Shown: piece by piece, positions 55,460 through 64,000 of the stretch
How positions within the stretch are numbered: the stretch's first letter is position 1
Layout: every line of letters begins with the position of its first letter
Origin: Candidatus Geothrix skivensis
Lineage (GTDB): Bacteria > Acidobacteriota > Holophagae > Holophagales > Holophagaceae
DNA: 64,000 nt
Reading direction: 5' to 3'
Assembly: GCA_016721195.1 (NCBI GenBank)
Contig: JADKIO010000010.1
Location: 1 to 64,000, forward strand
The notes under the pieces: model-generated
What the model was told of the DNA's origin: nothing
Databases searched by the model: none
What the model saw: only the letters and a program-made list of their open reading frames with translations
Translations under genes and position numbers: made by a program

Positions 55460-58400
55460 CTATTTCTGAGCCCGCTCGGCGACCAGATCGATGCCCAATC
55501 GCTTGGCGGTGGCATAGAGGGCTGGACGGGCGAGTCCCAGGGTCTCGGCGGCATCGGCCACGCGGAAGGCACACGCGGACAAGGTGTCAAGGAGAAGGCG
55601 TCGCTGGAAGGTACGGGTGGCTTCTTCCCAGGTCCGGGACTGGAGGGCCGGTGCATCCAGCTCCGGGAAATGCCGGGGCCTCAGCAGGCCGTCCTCGCAG
55701 CGCAGAATGGCGCGCTCTAGGGCATGAAGCAGCTCCCGCACGTTGCCCGGCCAGGGCAGCCGTGAGAGCGCCTGGGGCAGCCCCGGAGCCAGGGAGGGCG
55801 TTGGCCGCTTGGCGGACTGGGCGGCGCGAACCGCCAGGCGCGGCAGCAGGAAGGGGAATTCATGGCGACGCTCCGAAAGAGTGGGCAGATGCAACACAGC
55901 GCCCTGGAGTCGGAACAGAAGGTCCCGCCGGAAGGATCCGGCGGAGGCAAGGTCTTCCAGGCTGCGGTGGGTGGCGGCGATGAATCGTACGTCGACCTTG
56001 ACGGCGTGATCCGAGCCCACCCGGCGGATCTCCCGCTCCTGGAGCACCCGGAGCAGCAGGGATTGCAAGCGGGGCGACAAGTCTGCCACTTCGTCCAGGA
56101 AGAGGGTGCCTCCCCGGGCCGTTTCGATGGACCCGCGTCGGTCCCGGTCCGCCCCCGTGAAGGCGCCCTTGGTGTGACCGAAGAGTTCGGACTCCAGCAG
56201 CCCTTCGGCGAAGGCCGAACAGTTCACAGGAACCAAGGGACCCGTGCGGCCCGAGCGGCGGTGCACCTCTTCGGCCGCCAGCTCCTTGCCGCTGCCCGTG
56301 GGCCCCAGGATCAGCACCGGCAGGTCCGAGGCCGCCACCCGATTCAGCTCCCGGAGGACTTTGGCCATGGGCTCACTGCCATCCGTCACCAGGAGACCTG
56401 GCTCGGTATGCGTTTCGACGGGCTTCCGGGCCCGGATGTGGGCGAGCCAAGGGGCAATGAGAAGAGGCTCCAGGGGACGGGCAGGCTCCGAATCCACGGC
56501 CTGACCCAAGAGCACCGAACCCACGGGACAACCTTCCCAGACCAGCTCATATCCGCGCCAGACCCAGGATCCATGCAGGAAGGGGGCCAGGCTCCCGTCC
56601 TTCGCCAAGCGGCTGAGGGCGCCCTCCGGGGGGGCCGCTCCGGCGCCGAGGGTCCTGAGCAGGCCCTCTTCCTCCCAGGCGATCCAGGTGGGGGAGGCCC
56701 GCTGGGCCAGCCAGTCCTCGAGCAGGTCCGCGGGTGTCGAGTCGGGGGAGGCCCCGGGGGAGGGCCAAAGGGCCGCCAGCCGGCGCTGATGCCGAGGTGA
56801 ATCCGCCCGGTCCGCGATGACCTGTAGGGCGAGCAGACCCGCGGCTGTGCGCTGCCCGGGCACACGTTCCAGCACTTGGAGGCCCAACTCAAGACACATG
56901 ATTTTCGAAGGACAATTGCGCCAACTTAACCAGAAATCACGAGCCACTCCGAGTCCACGAAAGAGCTGATGCGCTTGCCAACTGAGGCGAGTCTCTGGAT
57001 CGGATTGGTCCGGTGGTCCTACTGTCAACGGTCCAAGGACTGCCTCAAGAAAGGATGCATAGGGATGATTGAGAACGTGTGAAAGTCCTTCTTTCACTAT
57101 TTCCCATTGTTCTCCATCTATGCCATGGATTGCCAATAGCCCCCAACCAGGGGTGAAGTCAGGATAAGCCTCTACCAGGGCCCGGATACGGGACAGGGCT
57201 GCCTCGGGTTCCAGATAGATATCGGCCAATTGAGCCTGTTCCAGGTCGAGCCAGGGTTGGGGCAAGGGTCCCCGCAACGCAGCCCAACGATGGTGTGCCC
57301 GGAGGTCAGCCCACTGAAGGGCCATGAGGGCCGCGTTGGAAGCGGCCCGTGCGGCCCACCCGCCGGAGTTCAGTCGAAGGAAATGGGCATGGGCCAGGGT
57401 GAAGGCCCGCAGAGCCTTTTCTGGTTCACAGTCCCGGTGGAAGCAGTATCCCTGGGCCATCCAGTGGAAGGGGTCCGCACAGGGGTGGGCCGGAGTGCCC
57501 CAGGTTGGATATCCCTCGATGGGAGCCGGTGCTTCACCGCCCCAGCGCATGCGCAGGCGGTCCCAGGAGGGATGACCAGAAGGTGGCGGGAGATCGGGGC
57601 GATCCTGCTTCTCCAGGAGGTCTGCTTGCAGAGCTTCCGCCCACCCAGGTGGAAGTGCGGCGGGCACCCTGTTCTGCAATACCTCGAACCAGTTGGGATC
57701 GGGTGGCCCCCCGGTGCCCACATGCTGGGGAATCCAGGGTGAAAGGCCCTTGACCGAAGCCCCCAGACCCCGACCCCAGGCCCGGATGCTGGGGTCCATC
57801 ATCCACTGCCCATTGGGTTGTTCGCACAGCCACACAGCACCACGATGGTGGGCCAGTTCCTCGGGCAGGGAGGACAGGATTAGCGGCTCCGCATGCTGCT
57901 GGAGGGCAGGCCAGGGCAAACCTGGGTCCAGTGGCCCCTCGGGTATCAGCCGCCCCTCCACATCTTGGTCCTTTAGGAGGGTTTCCCACCAGCCAGGGGG
58001 GAGGGTGTGCCAGGTCGCGGGGAGCAGGTCCAGATAGGGCGGGAGGTGAAGGGTTCCCTCGGCATCCACCGCACCCAACACGCTCACCCAGCGGAGGCGC
58101 TGGGAAAGATCCAAGACCACGGAGCCTGCAGCCATCCAGGGGTTGCCGTCCCCCTCCAGCAGGGCCTCCCAGGCCCAGGCCAGCAGTTCGTCCTCCCGCG
58201 GGCCGCGAACAGTCACCGGAACACCCGGGCTGCCATGCCGCAGGCGGGCCACCCAGGCAGGGTCAGGGCAGGGTCCAAAATCCGTAGGGATGGCCAGGAC
58301 CTGGGGCCCCTCGGGTCTCCTGGCTTCCTGGGCCAGTCTGGGCCAGCGGCCTTCGCGGCCCCCCAGCATCCAGGCCTGCGAAATGGCGGCCAGGGCCCAG

Positions 58401-58477
58401 GGTGCATCGCCCCAACGCCGACCGCGATCCAGCCCCCAGGGGGCTTTCCAGTGCCCAAGCCAAGCGGCTCTCAGCAT
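55460..58477 (-). CDS. Large sigma-54-dependent regulator with unrecognised N-terminal region of about 670 residues
   Basis: 1005 residues from ATG 58477, inside the aroA stop region (an upstream ATG at 58531 would add 18 residues). Residues 1-670 are Trp-, Pro- and Leu-rich without a receiver, GAF, PAS or FHA motif; a stretch around 370-560 has TPR-like helix pairs (ADPFHWMAQGYCFHRDCEPEKALRAFTLAHAHFLRL). The AAA+ domain shows GPTGSGKE, ELFGHTKGAFTGA (canonical), [44 protein letters not shown], then a Fis-type HTH (RVADAAETLGLARPALYATAKRLG). The signal and targets are unknown. Confidence 0.85.
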   Translation of the reverse strand: MLRAAWLGHWKAPWGLDRGRRWGDAPWALAAISQAWMLGGREGRWPRLAQEARRPEGPQVLAIPTDFGPCPDPAWVARLRHGSPGVPVTVRGPREDELLAWAWEALLEGDGNPWMAAGSVVLDLSQRLRWVSVLGAVDAEGTLHLPPYLDLLPATWHTLPPGWWETLLKDQDVEGRLIPEGPLDPGLPWPALQQHAEPLILSSLPEELAHHRGAVWLCEQPNGQWMMDPSIRAWGRGLGASVKGLSPWIPQHVGTGGPPDPNWFEVLQNRVPAALPPGWAEALQADLLEKQDRPDLPPPSGHPSWDRLRMRWGGEAPAPIEGYPTWGTPAHPCADPFHWMAQGYCFHRDCEPEKALRAFTLAHAHFLRLNSGGWAARAASNAALMALQWADLRAHHRWAALRGPLPQPWLDLEQAQLADIYLEPEAALSRIRALVEAYPDFTPGWGLLAIHGIDGEQWEIVKEGLSHVLNHPYASFLEAVLGPLTVGPPDQSDPETRLSWQAHQLFRGLGVARDFWLSWRNCPSKIMCLELGLQVLERVPGQRTAAGLLALQVIADRADSPRHQRRLAALWPSPGASPDSTPADLLEDWLAQRASPTWIAWEEEGLLRTLGAGAAPPEGALSRLAKDGSLAPFLHGSWVWRGYELVWEGCPVGSVLLGQAVDSEPARPLEPLLIAPWLAHIRARKPVETHTEPGLLVTDGSEPMAKVLRELNRVAASDLPVLILGPTGSGKELAAEEVHRRSGRTGPLVPVNCSAFAEGLLESELFGHTKGAFTGADRDRRGSIETARGGTLFLDEVADLSPRLQSLLLRVLQEREIRRVGSDHAVKVDVRFIAATHRSLEDLASAGSFRRDLLFRLQGAVLHLPTLSERRHEFPFLLPRLAVRAAQSAKRPTPSLAPGLPQALSRLPWPGNVRELLHALERAILRCEDGLLRPRHFPELDAPALQSRTWEEATRTFQRRLLLDTLSACAFRVADAAETLGLARPALYATAKRLGIDLVAERAQK

Positions 58478-59742
58478 CCGAGCATGCCTTGCCAGACTTC
58501 CCAAAAACCGGGAAAGGTCTTGGCCACACACTGGGGATCCTGGAGTTCCCCGCCCCAGCGCAGCCCCCCCAGGGCGGCCGCGAAGGCCATGCGGTGGTCG
58601 TTCCGGGGATCGTAGGCCCCCCGCACCCGGGAGGGTGTCCCCGGTCGTACCCGCAGGGTGTGGTCACCGATGACCTCCGCCTGGCCCCCCAGCCAGCGCA
58701 CCAACTCCGCGGAGGCAACCAGGCGGTCACACTCTTTATGGGGCAGGGTCTGGAGTCCCCGCAATTCCGAGGGGGCAGGGGCAAGGGCGGCCAGGGCGGA
58801 GAGCACTGGCCCCAGATCGGGACAATCCGTCAGATCCGCATCCAATCCCCGAAGCAATGGACCAGCGAGTTCCACCACCTGGGGCTCCACCCAGCGGATG
58901 TCGCAGCCGGCGGCTTCGAGGATCGACAGCATGGCTCGGTCCCCTTGGGAGTCCTCGCGATCGAGGGGCCCCACCCGGATCCGTTTGCCGGTGGCCGCGG
59001 CGGCGGCCAGAAAGGCTGCGGCCGCACTCCAATCCCCTGGCAGTGCAAGAACCTGTGGTCCCAGTGCTCCCCCGGGGATCCTCCAGGAGCCCGACTCCAG
59101 CTCCGCGGCACAGCCGAAGCGTCCCAGCCACTGGGTCGTCAGCACCAGGTAGCTGGGACTTGCCACCTTGGACCAGGTCAGGTGGCTGGCATCAGGCAAG
59201 GCCGCTGCCGCGAGGGCGAGACCCGACAGGAACTGGCTGCTGAGCCTGGCGTCGACCTGGAGATCCAGGTGGCGGGGGGCGGTGAGGGTTGGCTGGAGCC
59301 AGGCGCCTGTGGCGTCAGGAAGCCACTTCGCCCCTAAGGCCTGCAGGGGGTCCAGGAGGGGCCCCAAGGGACGTTCGAAGAGCCGGGGGTCCCCCTCCAG
59401 CCGGATGGGGCTCCCCGCCGAAAGGGCCAACCAGGGAAGGAGGAAGCGCAGTGTGGTGCCCGAGGCGCCGAGCCAAAGTGGGCGTTCGGCATGGGGCTTC
59501 CGACCCCCCTCCAGGGACCAAAGGCCATCCCGTTCCTCCAGGTGGAACCCAAGCCCACGAAGGGCCTGGCGCATCCAGCGGGTGTCCTCGGCCTCCAGGC
59601 CGCCTCGAAGTTCGCTGGTGCCAGGGGCCAGGGCAGCCAGGAGCAGGGCCCGGTTGGTGACGGACTTGGACCCAGGGATTCGGACCGGGCCCAAGCTCCC
59701 TTCCACACCGAAATGGATGTCTTCTGGAAGTGACAAGCGCAT
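58471..59742 (-). CDS. aroA: 3-phosphoshikimate 1-carboxyvinyltransferase (EPSP synthase)
   Basis: 423 residues. PIPGSKSVTNRALLLAAL-type start (here VRIPGSKSVTNRALLL), LGASGTTLRFLLPWLAL, DARLSSQFLSGLALAA, LPGDWSAAAAF, HKECDRLVASAELVRWLGG and DPRNDHRMAFAAA: all substrate-contact blocks of the family. The loop usually written LGNAGTxxR is LGASGTTLR here. Sixth step of chorismate synthesis. The gene is placed, unusually, between envelope-protein genes and a sigma-54 regulator; it overlaps the latter by seven bases. Confidence 0.95.
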   Translation of the reverse strand: MRLSLPEDIHFGVEGSLGPVRIPGSKSVTNRALLLAALAPGTSELRGGLEAEDTRWMRQALRGLGFHLEERDGLWSLEGGRKPHAERPLWLGASGTTLRFLLPWLALSAGSPIRLEGDPRLFERPLGPLLDPLQALGAKWLPDATGAWLQPTLTAPRHLDLQVDARLSSQFLSGLALAAAALPDASHLTWSKVASPSYLVLTTQWLGRFGCAAELESGSWRIPGGALGPQVLALPGDWSAAAAFLAAAAATGKRIRVGPLDREDSQGDRAMLSILEAAGCDIRWVEPQVVELAGPLLRGLDADLTDCPDLGPVLSALAALAPAPSELRGLQTLPHKECDRLVASAELVRWLGGQAEVIGDHTLRVRPGTPSRVRGAYDPRNDHRMAFAAALGGLRWGGELQDPQCVAKTFPGFWEVWQGMLGC

Positions 59743-59787
59743 GAGGCAGGGTGCCGTGCGACCGCCCTGATCGCAAGGGCGGATTGG

Positions 59788-60174
59788 CTAGATGTTTTCG
59801 AAGATCGGCTTTGAGATGCGCTTGTCAGTCACCAGGGTCCAGCGGTAGACCCCGTAGAAATCGATGGTGCGGCTGTAGTGCAGGGTGATGGTACAGAGGC
59901 CAGCCTCGGCATTGCTGGTCTTGGCGACACGGATCGCATTCTTCGTCGTAAGCACTTCGATGACGCCCAGTTCCTTGGCCTTGTCCTTGACCTCGCGTTC
60001 AATGGTTTCGATGGGTTTTTTGCTGGCCCCGCTCGCGATGAAGTCGCAGGCATCGATCAGTTCGCTGTTCCCGTAGTAGACCGGAACAGCCTTGTAGGCC
60101 GCCCCACCGACCACACCCAGGACGAGCATGGAGATGATGCATCCGAGCTTGCCTTCGCCGCGTTGAGTCCGCAT
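59788..60174 (-). CDS. Small single-TM protein of unknown function
   Basis: 128 residues. N-terminal RGEGKLGCIISMLVLGVVGGAAYKAVPVYY gives one membrane anchor; the rest (ELIDACDFIASGASKKPIETIEREVKDKAKEL, TLHYSRTIDFYGVYRWTLVTDKRI) is a soluble domain outside the membrane. The layout resembles DUF4845-like pilin-related proteins, but the match is weak. It is encoded 13 bases after the PEGA protein and 45 bases before aroA on the same strand. Confidence 0.6.
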   Translation of the reverse strand: MRTQRGEGKLGCIISMLVLGVVGGAAYKAVPVYYGNSELIDACDFIASGASKKPIETIEREVKDKAKELGVIEVLTTKNAIRVAKTSNAEAGLCTITLHYSRTIDFYGVYRWTLVTDKRISKPIFENI

Positions 60175-60187
60175 GAGTGCCTCCGCC

Positions 60188-62215
60188 TCACTTCAGGTCT
60201 TCGAGGGCCTGCCTGGCCAGGGGAGCGACCAGGGGACCATCGGGACCGAGAAGGGTTGATTGAGGATACTTCAGGGCCTGCCGGAATGCCTGTGCCGCTT
60301 CGGATTGGTAGGAAGTGCCCAGGTGTAGGAAGCAGAGCCCCGTGTGGAAGTCGACCGTGCCCTGACTCACGCCCCGGACAGTACTGAGCCGCGTGTCCCG
60401 CAGCAGCTCGATGGCCTTGTCGTACTTCCGGAACTGCATCAGGGCCAGGGCCAGGTTGAGCTTGATCAGATTGGCCTCGTCCCCCTTGGCCCCCGCGTAC
60501 TGCAGGCGAAGCTGGGCGAGCACCGCCGGATAGCAGAGGCTGGAGGATCCCAGGGGGATTTCCAGCGCCTCGTTTTGCAGCTGGAGGGTGCTGCTGGCAC
60601 CCTCTTGAACCAGGGAGAGGGATCCTTTGGTTGCCTCCAACCTTGGTTGAAGCTCCTGCAGGGAGGCGATGGGCTTTCCCGCCAGGCTCTGAACGGATTT
60701 GCCGATCTGCAGACCTGCCTTCAGGGCGGGCTCGGAGGCGGAAAGCACCCAGAGGCCGGGCTCGCCGGCCAGGTCCAGGAAGGAAACACCCAGACTGGGC
60801 TGCTGAATGGGTGGCATGGCGTTCAGCCGGGCGGTCAGCGAGTTGAGGGGATCCTGCTCAAGGGGTTTCACCACGAGGCGTTCTTCCTCCCCGTCGAAGG
60901 TGGCAAGCACGAGCTCGACCCGGTGGATGACTTTGTCCGGGATGGGCCGAGCCACAAGGAACAGTTCCGCTTCCCGGGAGGCCTTCAGGCGGGCCAGGGC
61001 CTCCTTGGGAGGCTCGCCGGAGCGGGGAGCCAGGAAGGCCAGGTTGTGCAAGCGCTCTCCAAGGGCCTCCATCTGGCCCTGGAACCGGGCCCGGCCCGTG
61101 AACTCCCCCTCGTCCAGCCCAAGAAAAGCAAGGCGAGGCTTGGGTCGGGCCTCAATGGCCATGGCTTTGCCTTCTTCGATGGTGATGCGCCTCGAGAAGC
61201 CCCCTCCGGGGAACCTCACCAGCAGTTCATAGGTTCCAGAACAAACGGGGCTGTCGGCCACGGGCAAGGGGCCGTGGCTTTGCCCGGAAAGGAACAATTC
61301 ACCTCCGGGCCAGACTGAGCTCACCGAAAGGCTGCCCTTGGAAGGCGCCATGCGGAAGGGCTCGAGGGTGTGGTCCGCCGGCGGGGAGGCCAGTTCCGCC
61401 CCCAGGTCAAGGATCCTGGTCCGGAAGCAGGGGGCCCTCAGTTCGAGTCGGTGCTTGCCGGGCATCAGTTCCGGAATGATGAAGGGGGAAGAGAGGTCAT
61501 CAGGCTGCAGGCCCAGAGGCTGGGCGATGGATGCCGCCTCGGGGCCAGCTTTGCCGATGGCGAAGCCGAGGCTTTGACCATCCAGGAGGATCTCCACGTC
61601 GCTGGGGTGGGTGTAGAGGATGATGGTCGAAGCCCGGCGGACCAGCTTGAAATCCACGGATTTCACGTCATGGGGTCCGAGCTCCAGAGTGATCTCCGAT
61701 GGGGCATGGCCCGGACGGCCATAGACCAGCTTCCGGGTGCCGAAGGGCAGGAATTTTCGCGGCAATACCGCGGTGGGCTTCCCGTCCAGCAGGAGGCGTC
61801 CACCTTCGGGTTGGCAACTCAGTTTGACCAGGGCGAATTTCTCGCCCCTCATCCGATCGTAGAGGCTGACGAGACGCTGGGAGGTGAGGGCTCGATCCAG
61901 TTCGAAATCAGGGTTCAGCTCCAGCAGAGACTGGAGGCGGACCTGGGCCCGGGCCCGGTTCGGCGCGCTGCGGTCATCGAGTACGGCGAGCCAGTTGTAG
62001 CTTTCGCACAGCACCTGGATCCATTCCGGTTCCAGGCTGGCCACGCGGGAAGACAGCCGGGCCACCACGGCATCAAAGCGCGTGGTGGCGCCCTCCCGAT
62101 CCCCCTGGGTGGCCCAGAGGGCCTTGGCCTGGACGAAGGTGTCCTTGAGGGCTGGATCCTGAGCCCAGAGGAGAGCCCCAAGGAGCGGGATGGCAAGGAG
62201 GAGTCGGATGCGCAT
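60188..62215 (-). CDS. Exported PEGA-domain protein with PDZ-like and TPR-like C-terminus
   Basis: 675 residues, signal peptide RIRLLLAIPLLGALLWAQ. After a helical N-terminal part come PEGA-like beta repeats (VKLSCQPEGGRLLLDGKPTAVLP; ILYTHPSDVEILLDGQSLGFA; LSVSSVWPGGELFLSGQSHG), a mixed domain with nucleotide-free fold, a PDZ-like segment (LWVLSASEPALKAGLQIGKSVQSLAGKPI), and C-terminal helix pairs (NLALALMQFRKYDKAIELLRD; AAQAFRQALKYP). It is probably a periplasmic or cell-surface scaffold. It begins one base after the stop of the TPR/NHL gene, so both are made together. Confidence 0.75.
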   Translation of the reverse strand: MRIRLLLAIPLLGALLWAQDPALKDTFVQAKALWATQGDREGATTRFDAVVARLSSRVASLEPEWIQVLCESYNWLAVLDDRSAPNRARAQVRLQSLLELNPDFELDRALTSQRLVSLYDRMRGEKFALVKLSCQPEGGRLLLDGKPTAVLPRKFLPFGTRKLVYGRPGHAPSEITLELGPHDVKSVDFKLVRRASTIILYTHPSDVEILLDGQSLGFAIGKAGPEAASIAQPLGLQPDDLSSPFIIPELMPGKHRLELRAPCFRTRILDLGAELASPPADHTLEPFRMAPSKGSLSVSSVWPGGELFLSGQSHGPLPVADSPVCSGTYELLVRFPGGGFSRRITIEEGKAMAIEARPKPRLAFLGLDEGEFTGRARFQGQMEALGERLHNLAFLAPRSGEPPKEALARLKASREAELFLVARPIPDKVIHRVELVLATFDGEEERLVVKPLEQDPLNSLTARLNAMPPIQQPSLGVSFLDLAGEPGLWVLSASEPALKAGLQIGKSVQSLAGKPIASLQELQPRLEATKGSLSLVQEGASSTLQLQNEALEIPLGSSSLCYPAVLAQLRLQYAGAKGDEANLIKLNLALALMQFRKYDKAIELLRDTRLSTVRGVSQGTVDFHTGLCFLHLGTSYQSEAAQAFRQALKYPQSTLLGPDGPLVAPLARQALEDLK

Positions 62216-62216
62216 G

Positions 62217-63689
62217 TCAGTTCAACCGGATGAGCAGGTCGTTTCGGCGATCGCAGAGGATCAGGCCACCGGAGCGATCCAGCGCCAGCGAGGTGATCCG
62301 GCCGTTGATGCCAAGGGACTTGAAGGTGGCCTGCCGGAGCACGGTCCCATCCGGTCCGAACAGGACCACCCCTTCTCCGTAGTCTCCACCATCCACGAGC
62401 GCCGCGACATGTCCCGCGCCATCGGAGGCCAGGGCAGTTACAGAGCGAAAGGGTACCGACAGGTCCTTGCCATAAGGCACGATGATACGCGGCTGGCCGT
62501 CCCCATCCAGGAAGAGGAACTTCCGGTCGGCATCCGTGGCGATGACCACACCCCCCGCAGGAAGCGGCGCCAGGGCGTTGGCCGTGGGCGAGGCCATGGT
62601 CCGGATGGCGCCATCGGGTGCGAACACGGTGATGGCTGGGGTCTTGGCATCCGCGATCCAGAGGTTGCCCCATCGATCCAGGGCGGCCCCAGAAATGGCC
62701 CCGAGCGTACCCAGGGGCTGGGGGGTCACCGAGCCCTCCCGGATCAGCCCCGCCTTGGTCACCAGCAGGACAGAGGTGGGCCCGTTGACCAGGGCCCGGG
62801 TGCCTGGGGCTGGTGGTTCCAGCTGAGTCAGTTCTCCCTCATGCAGCCGGAAGACCCGGTCGAGATCATTCTGGAAGATGAGCAGCTCTCCGGCCGGTGT
62901 GACAGTCAGCAGGGTGGGAGTCTTCAGCCACTTGGTCCGGCCGCCGGGCCACGGCCCGTCATTGCGGAAGGCAGGCTTCAGGAGGCGGTGCTTCACGCGA
63001 ACGGCCATGCGCCAGGTGGCTTCGGCTGCCTCCGGGGACTGGGGTGCCTCCGTGCGCAGCCGCTGCAGCAGCTTCAGACAACCGGGCAGATCCCCTAGCA
63101 GGTCCAGGGTTTCGGCGGCCTCCAGCAGGGCCTGGGGCACAATCGTAGAACCGGTGTTCAGGCGGAAGGCATCGATGAACTGTTGCAGCGCACGGCCCAA
63201 CTGACCCTGGTCCCGCCAGGCCCGGCCCAGCTGCAGGCGCGCCTCGCCGCGGACCGCGGCATCCGGGAAGAGATCGAGCACCCGGTTGAATTCGGCCATG
63301 GCGTCCTTCAGTTCCGCGGGACGCCGAGCCTGCCTCGCCAGCAGGAGGCCCCTCAGCAGCAATCCGTCGGCGGCTTCCGGTGACTTGATGTACTCGCTAC
63401 GCAGCCGGTCCAAAAAGGGCATGGCCGCTGGGGGTTTCTGCTCGATGTCCACCTGATGGCGGGCCAGCCGCAGCAGGGCCATGGGGGCGAAGTCGCTGCG
63501 GGGGGCTGTCTGGAGCAGCTGGCCCCAAGTCTCCAGTGCCTCCTTGTAGGCCTTGGCGGCATAGGCTCGTTCGCCACTTCGGAAGAGCCTCTCGGCCAGC
63601 TCGCCATCCTGGGGCTGACCCTGAGCCAGCACCGGCAGCACGCACAGCAGCGCCGCCGGGATTCGGAACCAGGGAGACAGAACACGCAT
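62217..63689 (-). CDS. Exported TPR protein with C-terminal NHL/SMP-30-like beta-propeller
   Basis: 490 residues; signal peptide PWFRIPAALLCVLPVLAQG. Residues 25-240 are tetratricopeptide repeats (RSGERAYAAKAYKEALETWGQLLQTAP; ELKDAMAEFNRVLDLFPDAAVRGEARLQLGRAWRD; LPGCLKLLQRLRTEAP). Residues 265-490 are propeller blades (AALDRWGNLWIADAKTPAITVFAPDG; LALDRSGGLILCDRRNDLLIRLN). This architecture is typical for periplasmic organising proteins. It heads, after the truncated receiver-like gene, a run of reverse-strand genes: TPR/NHL, PEGA, small TM protein, aroA, sigma-54 regulator. Confidence 0.78.
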   Translation of the reverse strand: MRVLSPWFRIPAALLCVLPVLAQGQPQDGELAERLFRSGERAYAAKAYKEALETWGQLLQTAPRSDFAPMALLRLARHQVDIEQKPPAAMPFLDRLRSEYIKSPEAADGLLLRGLLLARQARRPAELKDAMAEFNRVLDLFPDAAVRGEARLQLGRAWRDQGQLGRALQQFIDAFRLNTGSTIVPQALLEAAETLDLLGDLPGCLKLLQRLRTEAPQSPEAAEATWRMAVRVKHRLLKPAFRNDGPWPGGRTKWLKTPTLLTVTPAGELLIFQNDLDRVFRLHEGELTQLEPPAPGTRALVNGPTSVLLVTKAGLIREGSVTPQPLGTLGAISGAALDRWGNLWIADAKTPAITVFAPDGAIRTMASPTANALAPLPAGGVVIATDADRKFLFLDGDGQPRIIVPYGKDLSVPFRSVTALASDGAGHVAALVDGGDYGEGVVLFGPDGTVLRQATFKSLGINGRITSLALDRSGGLILCDRRNDLLIRLN

Positions 63690-63731
63690 GGAGGCCTCGG
63701 ATCAAGGAAAGCATAGCCGCCCCGAATCCGC

Positions 63732-64000
63732 TCAGGGCTCCAGTGCCTTCAGGAGCGCCTCGGGCGAGTAGGGCTTATACAGGACACCCAGGATCCAGGG
63801 CTCCCCCGGGCTGGTGTCCCTGGCCGCGGTGGACAGGAGGACATGGCGGCAGCGATGGGTTTCGTGCTGCAGCTTCAACCAGGGACGGAGATCCCCCTGG
63901 CCATCAGATTGTTCCGAGATGAGCAGGTCCACGGGGTGTTCCGCCAGCAGCGGCGCGGCCTCCGTGCGGCTGCTGGCCTCCTGGATCTCCCAGTGCTGAC
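63732..64000 (-). CDS. Receiver-like domain protein, C-terminal part (5' end beyond the window)
   Basis: The last 89 codons are visible: HWEIQEASSRTEAAPLLAEHPVDLLISEQSDGQGD, HVLLSTAARD, GVLYKPYSPEALLKAL. The VDLLISEQ strand, the Ser/Thr in LLSTAA and Lys in LYKPYSPEAL fit receiver domains; the residue at the phosphorylation position appears to be Glu (ISE) rather than Asp, so it may be a pseudo-receiver. It lies 42 bases upstream of the TPR/NHL gene on the same strand. Confidence 0.6.
   Translation of the reverse strand, partial: QHWEIQEASSRTEAAPLLAEHPVDLLISEQSDGQGDLRPWLKLQHETHRCRHVLLSTAARDTSPGEPWILGVLYKPYSPEALLKALEP

Noticed and set aside
58478..58531. Alternative start of the large sigma-54 regulator at 58531.
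   Set aside because: It would overlap aroA by 61 bases; the ATG at 58477 overlaps the aroA stop in the coupled style used throughout the window.

Overview
The window is high-GC DNA with tightly packed genes, many four-base ATGA start/stop overlaps, and a large share of exported proteins, outer-membrane proteins and multiheme redox proteins. The style and content (multiheme cytochrome c, sigma-54 activators, PEGA/TPR envelope proteins, a FrzS-like coiled-coil protein) suggest an Acidobacteriota bacterium, most likely near Geothrix/Holophaga. That placement is an inference from gene style, not a database result.

Left part, about 1-12.6 kb: an arsenic, thiol-redox and metal region in which almost every gene is broken by frameshifts. 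On the + strand are the end of an ACR3 arsenite exporter, a rhodanese, an ArsC-type reductase and a secreted multiheme cytochrome c. On the - strand are arsR, an ArsP-like permease, two thioredoxin-fold proteins and ccdA. A 48-bp direct repeat (42/48 identical) brackets a small + strand cassette (four-TM protein, DUF4920, PepSY) at 7161-9423. One copy shares an exact 18-mer with the tRNA-His gene at 16 kb. A CzcCBA-type RND efflux operon with its ArsR/SmtB regulator and a small Cys-rich protein ends at 15.65 kb. Frame breaks stop abruptly inside its pump gene, so most are probably sequence errors near a contig end.

Middle part, 15.7-42.1 kb: tRNA-His with a tandem, partly inverted duplication of its 3' end and terminator; HtrA protease; a FrzS-like pseudo-receiver/coiled-coil protein; CorC; the MurU/AmgK muropeptide-recycling pair; a GH31 glycosidase; sirtuin; a PafA-like phosphatase; paired redoxins; a sigma-54 activator; prmA-murI behind a hairpin that would hide the prmA ribosome-binding site; a Cache protein; a PstS-like protein; a histidine kinase coupled to a CHAD (polyphosphate-binding) protein; uvrA; and a motility-type group yjfB, csrA, fliW, rnd.

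Right part, 42.1-64 kb: two standout systems. (1) 42976-46502 is an Hvf/Buf-type RiPP cluster: a secreted lysine-rich precursor with six Cys-Gly motifs, a DUF692 (MNIO) enzyme and its HvfC-like partner, followed by YceI and an ECF sigma factor with a zinc-binding anti-sigma partner. (2) 50333-53640 is a candidate iron-regulated flavinylation operon: ApbE, an outer-membrane porin, an FMN-binding protein carrying the SGAT flavinylation motif, and a small four-helix His-rich membrane protein, behind two palindromic Fur-like boxes. Then come mutL, a 1005-residue sigma-54 activator with an unrecognised N-terminal region of about 670 residues that overlaps aroA, an envelope set (TPR/NHL, PEGA/PDZ, a small TM protein), and a truncated receiver-like protein at the right edge.
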